From Candidatus Scalindua sp. SCAELEC01 (GTDB lineage: Bacteria; Planctomycetota; Brocadiia; Brocadiales; Scalinduaceae): a stretch of DNA of 64,000 bases. The notes under the pieces were generated by a model. That model ran no database searches. It was given only the letters and a program-made list of their open reading frames with translations, and had not been told where the DNA came from. The stretch is from NCBI GenBank assembly GCA_004282745.1, contig SHMT01000014.1, positions 62,001 through 126,000 on the forward strand, written 5' to 3'. Within the stretch, counting starts at the first letter, position 1, and the number at the start of each line of letters is the position of its first letter. This document shows positions 28,621-37,127 of this stretch, piece after piece. Made by a program: the position numbers and the translations under genes.

Positions 28621-30351
28621 TTACTCTGCTGTCTTCCCCGTGATAACTCTTTTCCCCTTATAGTACACATCAATCTTTTTTACACTTCTTCTGATGAACA
28701 TCTGTTCACAGATACTAATCAAGGTACTTGTTGTCCAGTAAAGGGTAAGTCCCGAAGGGAACTTATAGAGGATTAACGGAAAGATAAGAGGCATTATTTG
28801 CATCATTTTCTGCTGCATCTTTGCCTGCGGGTCATCTCCGCCACCGGTCTTGGGGGTAAGCTTCATCTGAACAAACGACGCGATACCCATGACTAATGGT
28901 AAGACGTTTACGCCATCGCCAAGAAAAGGCATGCTAAAAGATAGTTGAATTAATGTGTCAGGCATAGATAAATCGTCTATCCAAGCCACGAAGGGAGTTT
29001 GTCTCATCTCAAAAGAGAGCTGAAGCGTTCGAAACAGAGCAAAGAATACGGGCATTTGAAATACAATAGGCAAACAACCGCTCATAGGATTCACCCCTTG
29101 CTCCTTAAACAACTTCATCTGTTCCTGCCCCATTCTCTGCTTGTCACCCTTGTATTTCTCTTTTAATTGACCGATAAGAGGTTGAAGCCGCTGCATCTTG
29201 AACATTGACATTTGGCTCTTTCGGGTAAGGGGGAAGAGGACGAGTTTTACCAAAATGGTGAGCAGGAGAATGGCAATCCCATAGTTGGGAATAACGCTAT
29301 AAAACGTATTTAAAATTTTTACCAAAACCTTACATATAGCAGTAGTCCATCCGTAGTCCAGCAGGACTGAAAGTCCCTCACTCTGGTTCAAAAACTCCTC
29401 TTTTTTGGGACCCAGAAAGAAAAGCCAACCGTGCCGCTCTTCACCTTGTGGCGGAATTACAACCTTATTCGTTTGAAGGCTTACGGTAAAGTCTTTATCA
29501 TAGAGAGGATCGTTGTTTTCAAAAAGGCTTGATTCACTGGTCGTTATTACACCGTTTGTGGAAGATTTTAAAATTGAGGCGAAATATTTGTTGACCGAAC
29601 CCGCCCATGATATACCGACCGATTCATTTTTGTAGGGAAGGTCTTTATAATCTGTACGAAACAGCTTTACTTTATCATGCCCGACATCTATTCCCGCTAC
29701 GGAACCAAGACCAGAATAGCTGTCATATTCCGGATAGATACCATTCGAAGCGATTATAGAATATGAGGTAGTGAGATCCACCCCGGTTACATTTTCAAGA
29801 ATAATTTTGATATCAAAAAAATACTTCCCCTCATTAAGAGAGATATCTTTGGTTATTCGAAGACCATTTTCCAGGAGTGTGGTAAAAACAATCCGGTTGC
29901 TACTCTGCTCAACCACCTTATACCTACGGATTTTTAGGTGATATTTGTCATCTTGCAACCGTAAACTAAGGGGAAGAAAATCCCTTTTGGCAGGTTTGAG
30001 AAGCTCTAAGACCTGTCTTTTTCCGGGCTCTTTAAACGCTGTTAACACTGCCGATTTCAGTGCTGCACCACTATTGGTCCACACCGACCGAATCACATCA
30101 TTCTGTAATACTATAGCGTCCTGTAGCTCTACCTCTTCCTGCGCAACGTCCATTCCCAAGTCCTTTGTTCCCTGTTCTTCCTGCGCGGCAGCAAAGGTAT
30201 CAAGCTCACGCTTCTCCTTTACCGTGACCATCTCTTCTGATACCACTTCCTTTTCCTCGCCCTCTGGAAATTTTGCGGGCTGTAAAAACTGAAACATGTA
30301 AATGGTAACTATTGCACAAAGAATAAATGCCAGTAACGCTTTTTTATCCAT
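28621..30351 (-). CDS. yidC: Membrane protein insertase YidC
   Basis: A 576-residue inner-membrane insertase. An N-terminal TM (about 5-22) precedes a large periplasmic beta domain (about 60-340), then the conserved hydrophobic core (NYGIAILLLTILVKLVLFPL, GCLPIVFQMPVFFALF, LYWTTSTLISICEQ). An AGGGAG site lies upstream. Neither rnpA nor rpmH is visible beside it, unlike many origin regions. A family C MITE lies about 77 bp before its start. Confidence 0.96.
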   Translation of the reverse strand: MDKKALLAFILCAIVTIYMFQFLQPAKFPEGEEKEVVSEEMVTVKEKRELDTFAAAQEEQGTKDLGMDVAQEEVELQDAIVLQNDVIRSVWTNSGAALKSAVLTAFKEPGKRQVLELLKPAKRDFLPLSLRLQDDKYHLKIRRYKVVEQSSNRIVFTTLLENGLRITKDISLNEGKYFFDIKIILENVTGVDLTTSYSIIASNGIYPEYDSYSGLGSVAGIDVGHDKVKLFRTDYKDLPYKNESVGISWAGSVNKYFASILKSSTNGVITTSESSLFENNDPLYDKDFTVSLQTNKVVIPPQGEERHGWLFFLGPKKEEFLNQSEGLSVLLDYGWTTAICKVLVKILNTFYSVIPNYGIAILLLTILVKLVLFPLTRKSQMSMFKMQRLQPLIGQLKEKYKGDKQRMGQEQMKLFKEQGVNPMSGCLPIVFQMPVFFALFRTLQLSFEMRQTPFVAWIDDLSMPDTLIQLSFSMPFLGDGVNVLPLVMGIASFVQMKLTPKTGGGDDPQAKMQQKMMQIMPLIFPLILYKFPSGLTLYWTTSTLISICEQMFIRRSVKKIDVYYKGKRVITGKTAE

Positions 30352-30427
30352 TATCGAAAACTTACTCCCTAGCTTTGTCTATTTCCTCCGGAACCACCTG
30401 ATCAAGAAGGAATAAATTACATTAGAA

Positions 30428-30559
30428 TATACTAAAACCGATTTGGTTTTACCGGAAACCAACTCTTGGTGAAGGTATCCCCGAACAAAAGGCGCCGAGG
30501 ACTTTACTCGCTCAATTTCCTTTCGGATCTTATCCAAAAACCATTATGAAATGAGTATA
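30428..30559. mobile_element. MITE family C copy
   Basis: Ends TATACTAAAACCGATTTGG and, reversed, TATACTCATTTCATAATGG, sharing TATACT and GGTTTT in the terminal repeats. The interior (e.g. AGGCGCCGAGGACTTTACTC) matches the copy at 55858-55996. It separates the Trm112-like gene from yidC. Confidence 0.82.
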
Positions 30560-30644
30560 AAAAATTTAGTGGGACAGTCAGCCACTAATCTATGTACTGT
30601 TTAGGAATCTTAAAAATTGTGGAACAGATCCTCAATTACTACGC

Positions 30645-30815
30645 TTATATCCCGTTTTTTGGCAACTCCGCCTCGTCAATTAACATTATGGGAATATCGT
30701 CCTTAATAGGATACTTTCTTCCGCAACTGGTACAAACCAACTTCTCATCCTCAAGTTTCACATCTGTTTTACAGAGTGGGCACGCGAGTATCTCCAATAA
30801 TTTTTTATCAATCAT
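30645..30815 (-). CDS. Trm112-family small zinc-ribbon protein
   Basis: A 56-residue protein beginning MIDKKLLEILACPLCKTDVK, with a second Cys pair in VCTSCGRKYPI and the typical ending DDIPIML. This is the full-length Trm112/YcaR pattern; the family activates methyltransferases in eukaryotes and archaea and has an unclear role in bacteria. It starts three bases after the scpA stop, with GAGGAGG in the end of scpA as ribosome site, so it is translated from the scpA transcript. Confidence 0.88.
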   Translation of the reverse strand: MIDKKLLEILACPLCKTDVKLEDEKLVCTSCGRKYPIKDDIPIMLIDEAELPKNGI

Positions 30816-30818
30816 CTT

Positions 30819-31559
30819 TCAACTGCCCTCCTCAACAATAGTGTTTGACACTACTCGAATCTCATCAAAATCCTCAAACTGTTCAAGTTTAATTTTACCT
30901 AAGCGAACCAATTCAAGTAGTGCAAGAAAAAAACCAATTATATCTTTCTTGTTTCTTGTGTCAAAGAAGAGATCCCTAAATGAAAGCGACCGCGCAGGAG
31001 ATAACTTCTGCATCACGGTATCCATGTACACTCTGACAGGTATATCAGTAGAGACGATCGTGGTAGACACATCGTTCAGTGTCTGCCTCATAAAATTCGA
31101 AAAAAGCTGTGATAGCTTCCATATATCAATCTCACCGAGATCCAACTGCACCCCTTCTTCCTCTTTTCGTTTTATGCAATCTTTTGGTCTCGAATACCTT
31201 CTTCCCTTCTCTTCTGACAATTCGGCCATTTTAGAAGTAGCCTCCTTAAATCTTTTGTATTCCAGAAGTTGAGTAACCAACTCTAGCCGAGGGTCTCCAA
31301 AATCTTCGCTTGTATCAATTGTCGCGTGAGGAAGTAGCATTTGAGATTTTATGTACATGAGTGTTGAAGCCATCACCAAGAAATCCCCTGCCAACCCAAT
31401 ATCCACTTTTTGCAAATCCCCGAGATAAGCCACATACTGCTCCGTAACCCGTGAAATAGGAATATCATAAATATCGACCTCTTCTTTACGTATTAGATAC
31501 AGTAAGAGATCCAAGGGACCGTTATAACTATCGAGTTCAACTTTATAATCAACTATCAT
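30819..31559 (-). CDS. scpA: Segregation and condensation protein ScpA
   Basis: About 246 residues from MIVDYKVELDSYNGPLDLLL, the usual kleisin start. In-frame codons upstream overlap the protease gene and are unlikely to be used. ScpA bridges the SMC heads. The N-terminal SMC-binding region and the C-terminal winged helix (DIIGFFLALLELVRLGKIKL) are present. It sits 10 bases after the M50 protease gene. smc is 8 kb away on the same strand. Confidence 0.93.
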   Translation of the reverse strand: MIVDYKVELDSYNGPLDLLLYLIRKEEVDIYDIPISRVTEQYVAYLGDLQKVDIGLAGDFLVMASTLMYIKSQMLLPHATIDTSEDFGDPRLELVTQLLEYKRFKEATSKMAELSEEKGRRYSRPKDCIKRKEEEGVQLDLGEIDIWKLSQLFSNFMRQTLNDVSTTIVSTDIPVRVYMDTVMQKLSPARSLSFRDLFFDTRNKKDIIGFFLALLELVRLGKIKLEQFEDFDEIRVVSNTIVEEGS

Positions 31560-31569
31560 TTCACCGAAT

Positions 31570-32214
31570 TCATTGAAGAGACAAGCCCGTAAACAATTCA
31601 GAAAAGAATAACATTGGTGGATAAAGGATGCTTGATAAGATTGGTACACCTGCAAAATTACCTAATAAAATTAACCCAAGCAAAATAAATGGGCCATACC
31701 TACACACCTCTTCATATTGAGGCAGCAAATGACGGGGTAAAAACCCCTTCAGGATATGTGAACCATCCAAAGGATAGAGTGGGATAAAATTGAAAATGGC
31801 CAATATGAGGTTTATTCGCACCATCATAAACAATAGTTTGTAAATATCACGGAGGAAAAAATTCGTGCTTACATCAAACTTGTAAAGTATCTGAAAAAGC
31901 AGACCCAAGATAAAAGCTGACACGAAATTAGAAATCGGCCCTGCGGCAGAAACAATTACGTCATCTCGTCTTGGATTTTTGAAATTGTTTGAGTTTATGG
32001 GTACCGGCTTTCCCCATCCAAAGTGCGCAAAAATGAAACAGATCGTCCCAAGAGGATCAAGATGCGCGATTGGGTTAAGTGTTAGACGACCCTGCATTTT
32101 AGCGGTCGGATCTCCTAAGCGGTTTGCAGCCCATGCGTGGAAGAACTCATGTATGGTTAATGCATAAAGTATGGCGATAGCAAAAACCAGGAAATTTTTA
32201 ATGTCGAAATCCAT
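31570..32214 (-). CDS. Site-2-protease-like M50 membrane metalloprotease
   Basis: A 214-residue polytopic membrane protein. The zinc-binding HEFFH is in the first TM helix (IHEFFHAWAANRLGDPTAK) and the second metal motif LYPLDGS lies in a later helix. This is the compact S2P/YwhC type without PDZ domains. Substrates of this subgroup are mostly unknown. It leads a likely operon with scpA and the Trm112-like gene. No strong ribosome site was seen. Confidence 0.9.
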   Translation of the reverse strand: MDFDIKNFLVFAIAILYALTIHEFFHAWAANRLGDPTAKMQGRLTLNPIAHLDPLGTICFIFAHFGWGKPVPINSNNFKNPRRDDVIVSAAGPISNFVSAFILGLLFQILYKFDVSTNFFLRDIYKLLFMMVRINLILAIFNFIPLYPLDGSHILKGFLPRHLLPQYEEVCRYGPFILLGLILLGNFAGVPILSSILYPPMLFFSELFTGLSLQ

Positions 32215-32766
32215 TTCAATAGAACACTTCGTAAGAAAACTGAGATAATAGTATCACTCTTCCAGCAGCATGTCAAGAAAAGAACACAATTTACACCTCA
32301 TACCGAATCTGAAGAAAATCCTTCAACTTTTATATCAAACGACAAGGTGTTTTCCATTGATCGACGATCACCTACCCAAATATAAACATGACAAATCCAT
32401 CATGTTCCAATTGGCATATCAACTGTTTAATGGGTAAGAATAGTTATCGTAAACGAAGTCAAGAGGGAAGGCTTTTTCACTTGAATAAGAAAAACATATG
32501 CTTATAATTGTATGATATCATTGGTATTAAACCCTAGCGTTAATGGGCAATAACGAATCAAGCATAGCAATCCACCGTAGCGTTGTGCTATCAAAAGGAC
32601 AGAGAGATGGGCTTTAACTCCTCTGTGGTTCACACCCAATGTAGTTTCTGCGGAAATACCGACATTCGAATAGGCGCTGGCCTTAATTTTTGAAGAGGGA
32701 ACTCGACGTAAAGACCGATCTGTTTTTTTCAGAAAAACCGGGATACCACATGGAGAATACTACATC
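32215..32766. other. Intergenic gap with a 28-codon zinc-knuckle-like ORF
   Basis: Divergent gap between the M50 protease and kdsC. At 32607-32693 (plus) a short ORF with an AAAGGA site reads MGFNSSVVHTQCSFCGNTDI and ends soon after. The CSFCG looks like half a zinc ribbon. It may be a relic or a leader peptide. I see nothing else convincing in the gap. Confidence 0.35.
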
Positions 32767-33267
32767 TTGAATACTATTAAAATGGTTATTTTTGACGTAG
32801 ATGGTGTCTTTTCAGATGGAAAAATAGTAGTGAACTCAGACGGGATCGAATCAAAAAATTTTTATGTACAAGATGGAACCGGCATTACCTACCTCCAGCG
32901 TGCGGGTATTAAAACTGCGATTATCAGTGGAAGGAAGAGCAAGGTGGTGGAATATCGTGCAAAAGAACTCTCCATTGATGATGTATTCCTCGGTGTGCAG
33001 AGAAAAATTGAAGCTTACGAGACCCTCTTAGAAAAATACAAATTGGACGACCACGAAACCTGTTATATTGGTGACGACCTCATAGATCTCCCTGTTTTAA
33101 GACGAGTTGGGTTTTCCGTTGCCGTGCCAAATGCTCGACAAGAGGTAAAAGAGTGTGCCTCATATGTAACGGTAGCAGATGGTGGACATGGTGCTATACG
33201 TGAAGTAGTGGAGAAAATTCTCAAATCACAGGGGAAATGGGAATCAATCATTGAGAAATATTACTGA
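32767..33267 (+). CDS. kdsC: 3-deoxy-D-manno-octulosonate 8-phosphate phosphatase
   Basis: A 166-residue HAD phosphatase of the KdsC type that makes Kdo for lipopolysaccharide. It is a cap-less HAD core with FDVDGVFSDG near the start, the mid-chain IISGRKS, and GDDLIDLPVL carrying the late acidic motif. The start is TTG with GGAGAA about ten bases upstream; an internal ATG five codons later is the alternative. Directly followed by an LptC/A-like gene, as in many LPS clusters. Confidence 0.93.
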   Translation: MNTIKMVIFDVDGVFSDGKIVVNSDGIESKNFYVQDGTGITYLQRAGIKTAIISGRKSKVVEYRAKELSIDDVFLGVQRKIEAYETLLEKYKLDDHETCYIGDDLIDLPVLRRVGFSVAVPNARQEVKECASYVTVADGGHGAIREVVEKILKSQGKWESIIEKYY

Positions 33268-33276
33268 TTTAGTCTT

Positions 33277-35250
33277 ATGAGAATACGAAGCTACATATTT
33301 TTGGGCATTATCGTCATTTGCCTCCTCCTTTTGGGTCTCTCCCTCTCAGGATCGCTGGAAACCACCTCTTACGTTAAGAGAGAAGAGCAGCCAATGGTAA
33401 AGCAGATAATTGACGAAAGTGCGAAAAGGGAACAAAAAAGCAGTTTAGACTATGATACAAAAGATGTATCGCAGGAGGTTTTTGGACTTTATTTACCCAA
33501 TTACGATGAAAGTGGACGAGAAGTTTCAGTCATTAGAGGCGCCTATACAATTTTCCTGCAAAACAGAATATACAGAATTACAAACCCAGAGATTGAATTT
33601 GCAAGCCTGGGCGAGGGAGATGAGGACAAAAACAGTCCAAAAAACATCATTATCACTTCAGATTTTGGTGAAATTAATAAGGTAACAAAAGAGGGTTTTC
33701 TTTACGAAAACGTGGTTACTCGGCTTGAAAATGGTGTGCAAATTTTTACTGATGACCTAAAATACCTGAATGATGAGAAGACTATTTATACCAATGGTTT
33801 TGTCACGGTAAAGGGTGAAGGTATGAAAATTACAGGATCAGGTTTCGAAGTTCGCATGTTAGATTCCAAAGTGCGGATAAAACATGACCCGGAAATGGAA
33901 ATAAACAGCACTGGTGATATCCTATTTTCCAAATCAAAAAACAAAACTCCAAGACCTGAGAGCAGTAAGGATACGACTGTAGGAAGCAATATCAGTGAGA
34001 ATCTCTTTATCCGATCAACCGATGAGTTAGTTTTTGAGTACAAAGACCAATTGGCAACTTTTTATGATAATGTTCGAATTTCCAAGGGTAAGTCGACAAT
34101 TTTTTGTGACAAGTTGTCCATATTTTTTGCTTCAGGCATGCACGATGTTGAAAGATTAATCGCAAGTGGAAACGTACTTGCCTCTGATGGGGAAAAAACA
34201 GCAAAAGGAGAAAGTTTGTCTTGGTTTAGCGCAGAACAAGTCGCAATACTTGAGGATGATCCTTTCGCAGAATTTTTCAATAATAGCTTAACAATTTCTG
34301 GCGCCAGGATTAAATTCTTTAAAGAACAGGGTAAAATGGAAGTGCCCGTACCAGGACAACTCGTCACTATTGCCAAAAAGAAGAAAAAGCAGCGTAGTGA
34401 GCAGGAAGAGAGCGACGCCTCCCCCACTTTTTCAAGCCAAGAGCTGGACATGCAAAACATCACCATAACCTGGAAGGGTCAAATGCTGTTTAACCAAGAG
34501 ACAAACCAGGCGGTCTTTGAGAAAGAGGTTGTTGTAAACAAAGAGGATACACAACTCTATTGCGACAAACTGGTAATAACCCATAACGAAGAAGGGGCTT
34601 TAAAGAACCTCGTTGCGACTCATAATGTTCACTTAATTGAAAAACAAGAAGACTCCCAGCGAGAAGCAAAAGGAGATAAAGTTATATGGACTGCTCAAGA
34701 AAACTATACTGAATTGTACGGGAGCCCAATGGCATCCGTAATGGATGGTGAAAAGGATTTGTCCGCGCCAAAAATCTCATTTTCGCAAAATGATCAGAAA
34801 ATGTTAGCAGAAGGAAAAGGGGAGTTGATAGTAAAAGCTCATATGAACAAAGAGGAAGATTCCGAGTTTGTTTATATCAACTGGGAAGATAAAATGATAT
34901 ACGATGGCAAAATAAAAACTGCAAATTTTTTTGGCTTTGTAAAGGTTACAAAGGGGAAAGAAAAACTTGATTGTGATAAACTGGACGTTCTTTTCTATGA
35001 TAAAAACCAAATTAAAAAACTCATAGCTACGGATAATGTTTATATTGCAAGTCCAGACCTAGAAAATTCATCAGGTGTCGGTTCCTTACTCGTTTGGGAT
35101 TTTGCACAAAACGTTGCTGTACTTACCGGAAATCCACTTGCAGAGTTACGGAGGTCTGGAGCCAGAACGTTTTCTAAAAAGGTATTTTTTGACATTAATA
35201 CAAAAAGGGTTCACTGGGAAGGAAAACCACACTGGCTGGTTTACGAGTGA
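33277..35250 (+). CDS. Large LptC/LptA-like (OstA) LPS transport protein
   Basis: A 657-residue protein with one N-terminal TM anchor (about 5-25), then LptC- and OstA/LptA-like beta strands. Repeated units resemble the LptA jelly roll, such as TDELVFEYKDQLATFYDNV and ADNVY-type turns (LIATDNVYIASPD, GSLLVWDFAQNVAVL). It would form part of the periplasmic bridge that carries LPS to the outer membrane. Ordinary LptC is about 190 residues, so this looks like an LptC anchor joined to several LptA-type units. Nine bases after kdsC, so probably one operon. Confidence 0.82.
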   Translation: MRIRSYIFLGIIVICLLLLGLSLSGSLETTSYVKREEQPMVKQIIDESAKREQKSSLDYDTKDVSQEVFGLYLPNYDESGREVSVIRGAYTIFLQNRIYRITNPEIEFASLGEGDEDKNSPKNIIITSDFGEINKVTKEGFLYENVVTRLENGVQIFTDDLKYLNDEKTIYTNGFVTVKGEGMKITGSGFEVRMLDSKVRIKHDPEMEINSTGDILFSKSKNKTPRPESSKDTTVGSNISENLFIRSTDELVFEYKDQLATFYDNVRISKGKSTIFCDKLSIFFASGMHDVERLIASGNVLASDGEKTAKGESLSWFSAEQVAILEDDPFAEFFNNSLTISGARIKFFKEQGKMEVPVPGQLVTIAKKKKKQRSEQEESDASPTFSSQELDMQNITITWKGQMLFNQETNQAVFEKEVVVNKEDTQLYCDKLVITHNEEGALKNLVATHNVHLIEKQEDSQREAKGDKVIWTAQENYTELYGSPMASVMDGEKDLSAPKISFSQNDQKMLAEGKGELIVKAHMNKEEDSEFVYINWEDKMIYDGKIKTANFFGFVKVTKGKEKLDCDKLDVLFYDKNQIKKLIATDNVYIASPDLENSSGVGSLLVWDFAQNVAVLTGNPLAELRRSGARTFSKKVFFDINTKRVHWEGKPHWLVYE

Positions 35251-35263
35251 AGTTAAATATTTC

Positions 35264-37108
35264 ATGATACAGAAAAAGCTACCTTATCAAATTATCCTCG
35301 TACTCCTTTTCCTCACTCTCCAACTCAATACGGTAATGTCTGAGGAGCTCTCTCAGAGCATCATTGTCATTGCCCGACATGGTTCGCTAGAACATACGCC
35401 TGAAAACACCTTTGCTGCTTTCAGAAAGGCCATAAACGTTGGTGTCAGAGGTTTAGAAGTAGATGTACGAAAAACAAAAGATGGCAAGCTCATCTTAATG
35501 TATGACGACTCAATAGACCGAACCACAACCGGTAAGGGGTATGTCGATGCGTTGTTGTACGATGAAATAAAGCAATACGATGCGGGAGCATGGAGAGGTG
35601 AAGAGTTTGTCGGAGAAAGGGTACCCCTACTTGTTGATACGTTGCAATTTGCAAAAGAGCATCAGATAAAGATACTTCTCAATGTAAGAGAACATGGTAT
35701 CGAAGAACAAGTACTTTCTCTCATTAAGGAGGTCGGTATAATCGACCAAGTTTATTTTAGCGGAACATTAGAAACTATTCGTAATGAAGAAGCCGTTATC
35801 CAAGGAACAAAACTTATTTTTATTCCTGAAAAAGAATTAACCAGTGATATCACTGAATTTATCCATGAAAGACAAGGCCATGTAGGTACGAGACTATTTA
35901 GTTCTGATAATAGAGACAAAATGAAAAAAAGGATGATCGAGGGAGTAGATGTTCTCTTGACAGATTACCCAAGCGTTGCAATGGACGTGTTACACTATGA
36001 GGCAAAAACCGAGCAAGAAGATAATGAAAAGATTGACGAATATGGAAACCATACCATAAGGGCAGAGGGAGGTATACACAAAGAACAGGTAGACGAGGCC
36101 ATTCATTTAATGACAGAGGGGTCACCAGACAAAGCAAGAATGGCTGCATTGGTAATGAGTACTTTCCCAATAGAGATCTCACTCCCTACATTAAAAGATC
36201 TTTTAACGTATAACAAAAGATTAAAACGTTTCAGTAAAATCAAGAACTTTCTTTCGACAATCAAACACGTCAAAAGTGATCTTTTCCATGCAATGACGGT
36301 CCGAAAGAATGCGGCATGGGCATTAGGCCTTACAAAAGACAAGAGAGCCGTACAACCTCTCGTCGCACAACTGAAAACCAAGAGTTCTGAGTTCAAAAGA
36401 GAGATAATTCTGGCCCTTCAAATGATCTCAGATAAAGAGGCCATTCCATCTCTGAATGAAATAGTATTAAACAACAAAGAGCCCTTTGTCAGATACGATG
36501 CCGCAAGGGCACTTGGGGAAATTAAACATTTGGATGCAGTTTACACATTAACAACCGCACTGCAAAAGGACAGCAGCTGGATGGTGAAAGCTGGATGTGC
36601 TTGTGCTCTAGGAAAAATTGGTAGTGACAAGCCAATAAATGTTCTGAAGGCTGTCTTAGTTACAGACGCCGGTACTGAGGCCTCTTGGACACGAAAAACC
36701 GCCGCACGGACATTAGCAAAAATCGGAGAGAGAGGAATAGAGGCCCTTATCTCTTCCCTTCGTGACAACGAAAAGAGTACACGGAGGAGGGCCAGCTGGG
36801 CCTTAATAGAGATCGGAGACCCTGCAATACCCCATTTAGTAAGGTCTCTACGAGACACAAACAAATTTGCACGGGCAAGATCGGCAATGGTACTCGGGTG
36901 GATCGGAAACAAAAAAGCAAGCCATGCACTTGCCTGGACACTTAATGATAGGGAGTTAGTGGTAAGAAAATCGGCCGCATGGGCACTTGGAAGGATAGGA
37001 GGGGGAGAGGCAAAAACTGCATTAGAAAAGACGGTTTCCTCTGAAGAGGAAAAAGAAGTTTTGGAATACGCAAAAGAAGCAATTCAAAGAATAAGTTTAT
37101 TAGAATAG
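35264..37108 (+). CDS. GDPD-like domain fused to HEAT repeats, altered active site
   Basis: About 614 residues. The start is taken at MIQKKLPYQIILVLLF, which gives a signal peptide; in-frame codons upstream overlap the previous gene. Residues about 30-270 resemble glycerophosphodiester phosphodiesterase (HTPENTFAAF, GLEVDVRKTKDGKLI, DRTTTGKG). The usual AHRG reads ARHG and the usual HD reads YDD, so one or both catalytic histidines are displaced. The C-terminal half is PBS-type HEAT repeats (VRYDAARALGEIKHL, VRKSAAWALGRIGGG). It follows the LptC/A-like gene closely. An exported scaffold or divergent phosphodiesterase are both possible. Confidence 0.82.
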   Translation: MIQKKLPYQIILVLLFLTLQLNTVMSEELSQSIIVIARHGSLEHTPENTFAAFRKAINVGVRGLEVDVRKTKDGKLILMYDDSIDRTTTGKGYVDALLYDEIKQYDAGAWRGEEFVGERVPLLVDTLQFAKEHQIKILLNVREHGIEEQVLSLIKEVGIIDQVYFSGTLETIRNEEAVIQGTKLIFIPEKELTSDITEFIHERQGHVGTRLFSSDNRDKMKKRMIEGVDVLLTDYPSVAMDVLHYEAKTEQEDNEKIDEYGNHTIRAEGGIHKEQVDEAIHLMTEGSPDKARMAALVMSTFPIEISLPTLKDLLTYNKRLKRFSKIKNFLSTIKHVKSDLFHAMTVRKNAAWALGLTKDKRAVQPLVAQLKTKSSEFKREIILALQMISDKEAIPSLNEIVLNNKEPFVRYDAARALGEIKHLDAVYTLTTALQKDSSWMVKAGCACALGKIGSDKPINVLKAVLVTDAGTEASWTRKTAARTLAKIGERGIEALISSLRDNEKSTRRRASWALIEIGDPAIPHLVRSLRDTNKFARARSAMVLGWIGNKKASHALAWTLNDRELVVRKSAAWALGRIGGGEAKTALEKTVSSEEEKEVLEYAKEAIQRISLLE

Positions 37109-37127
37109 GAAAATTGGTAAATACAAA

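Noticed and set aside
32530-32740. 6S-like or other structured RNA before kdsC
   Set aside because: Small hairpins such as TTTCTGCGGAAA exist, but no overall fold or conserved motif of a known RNA was recognisable.
35075-35263. Longer start for the GDPD-HEAT gene overlapping the LptC/A-like gene
   Set aside because: The overlapping part has no signal sequence; the internal ATG gives a normal signal peptide.
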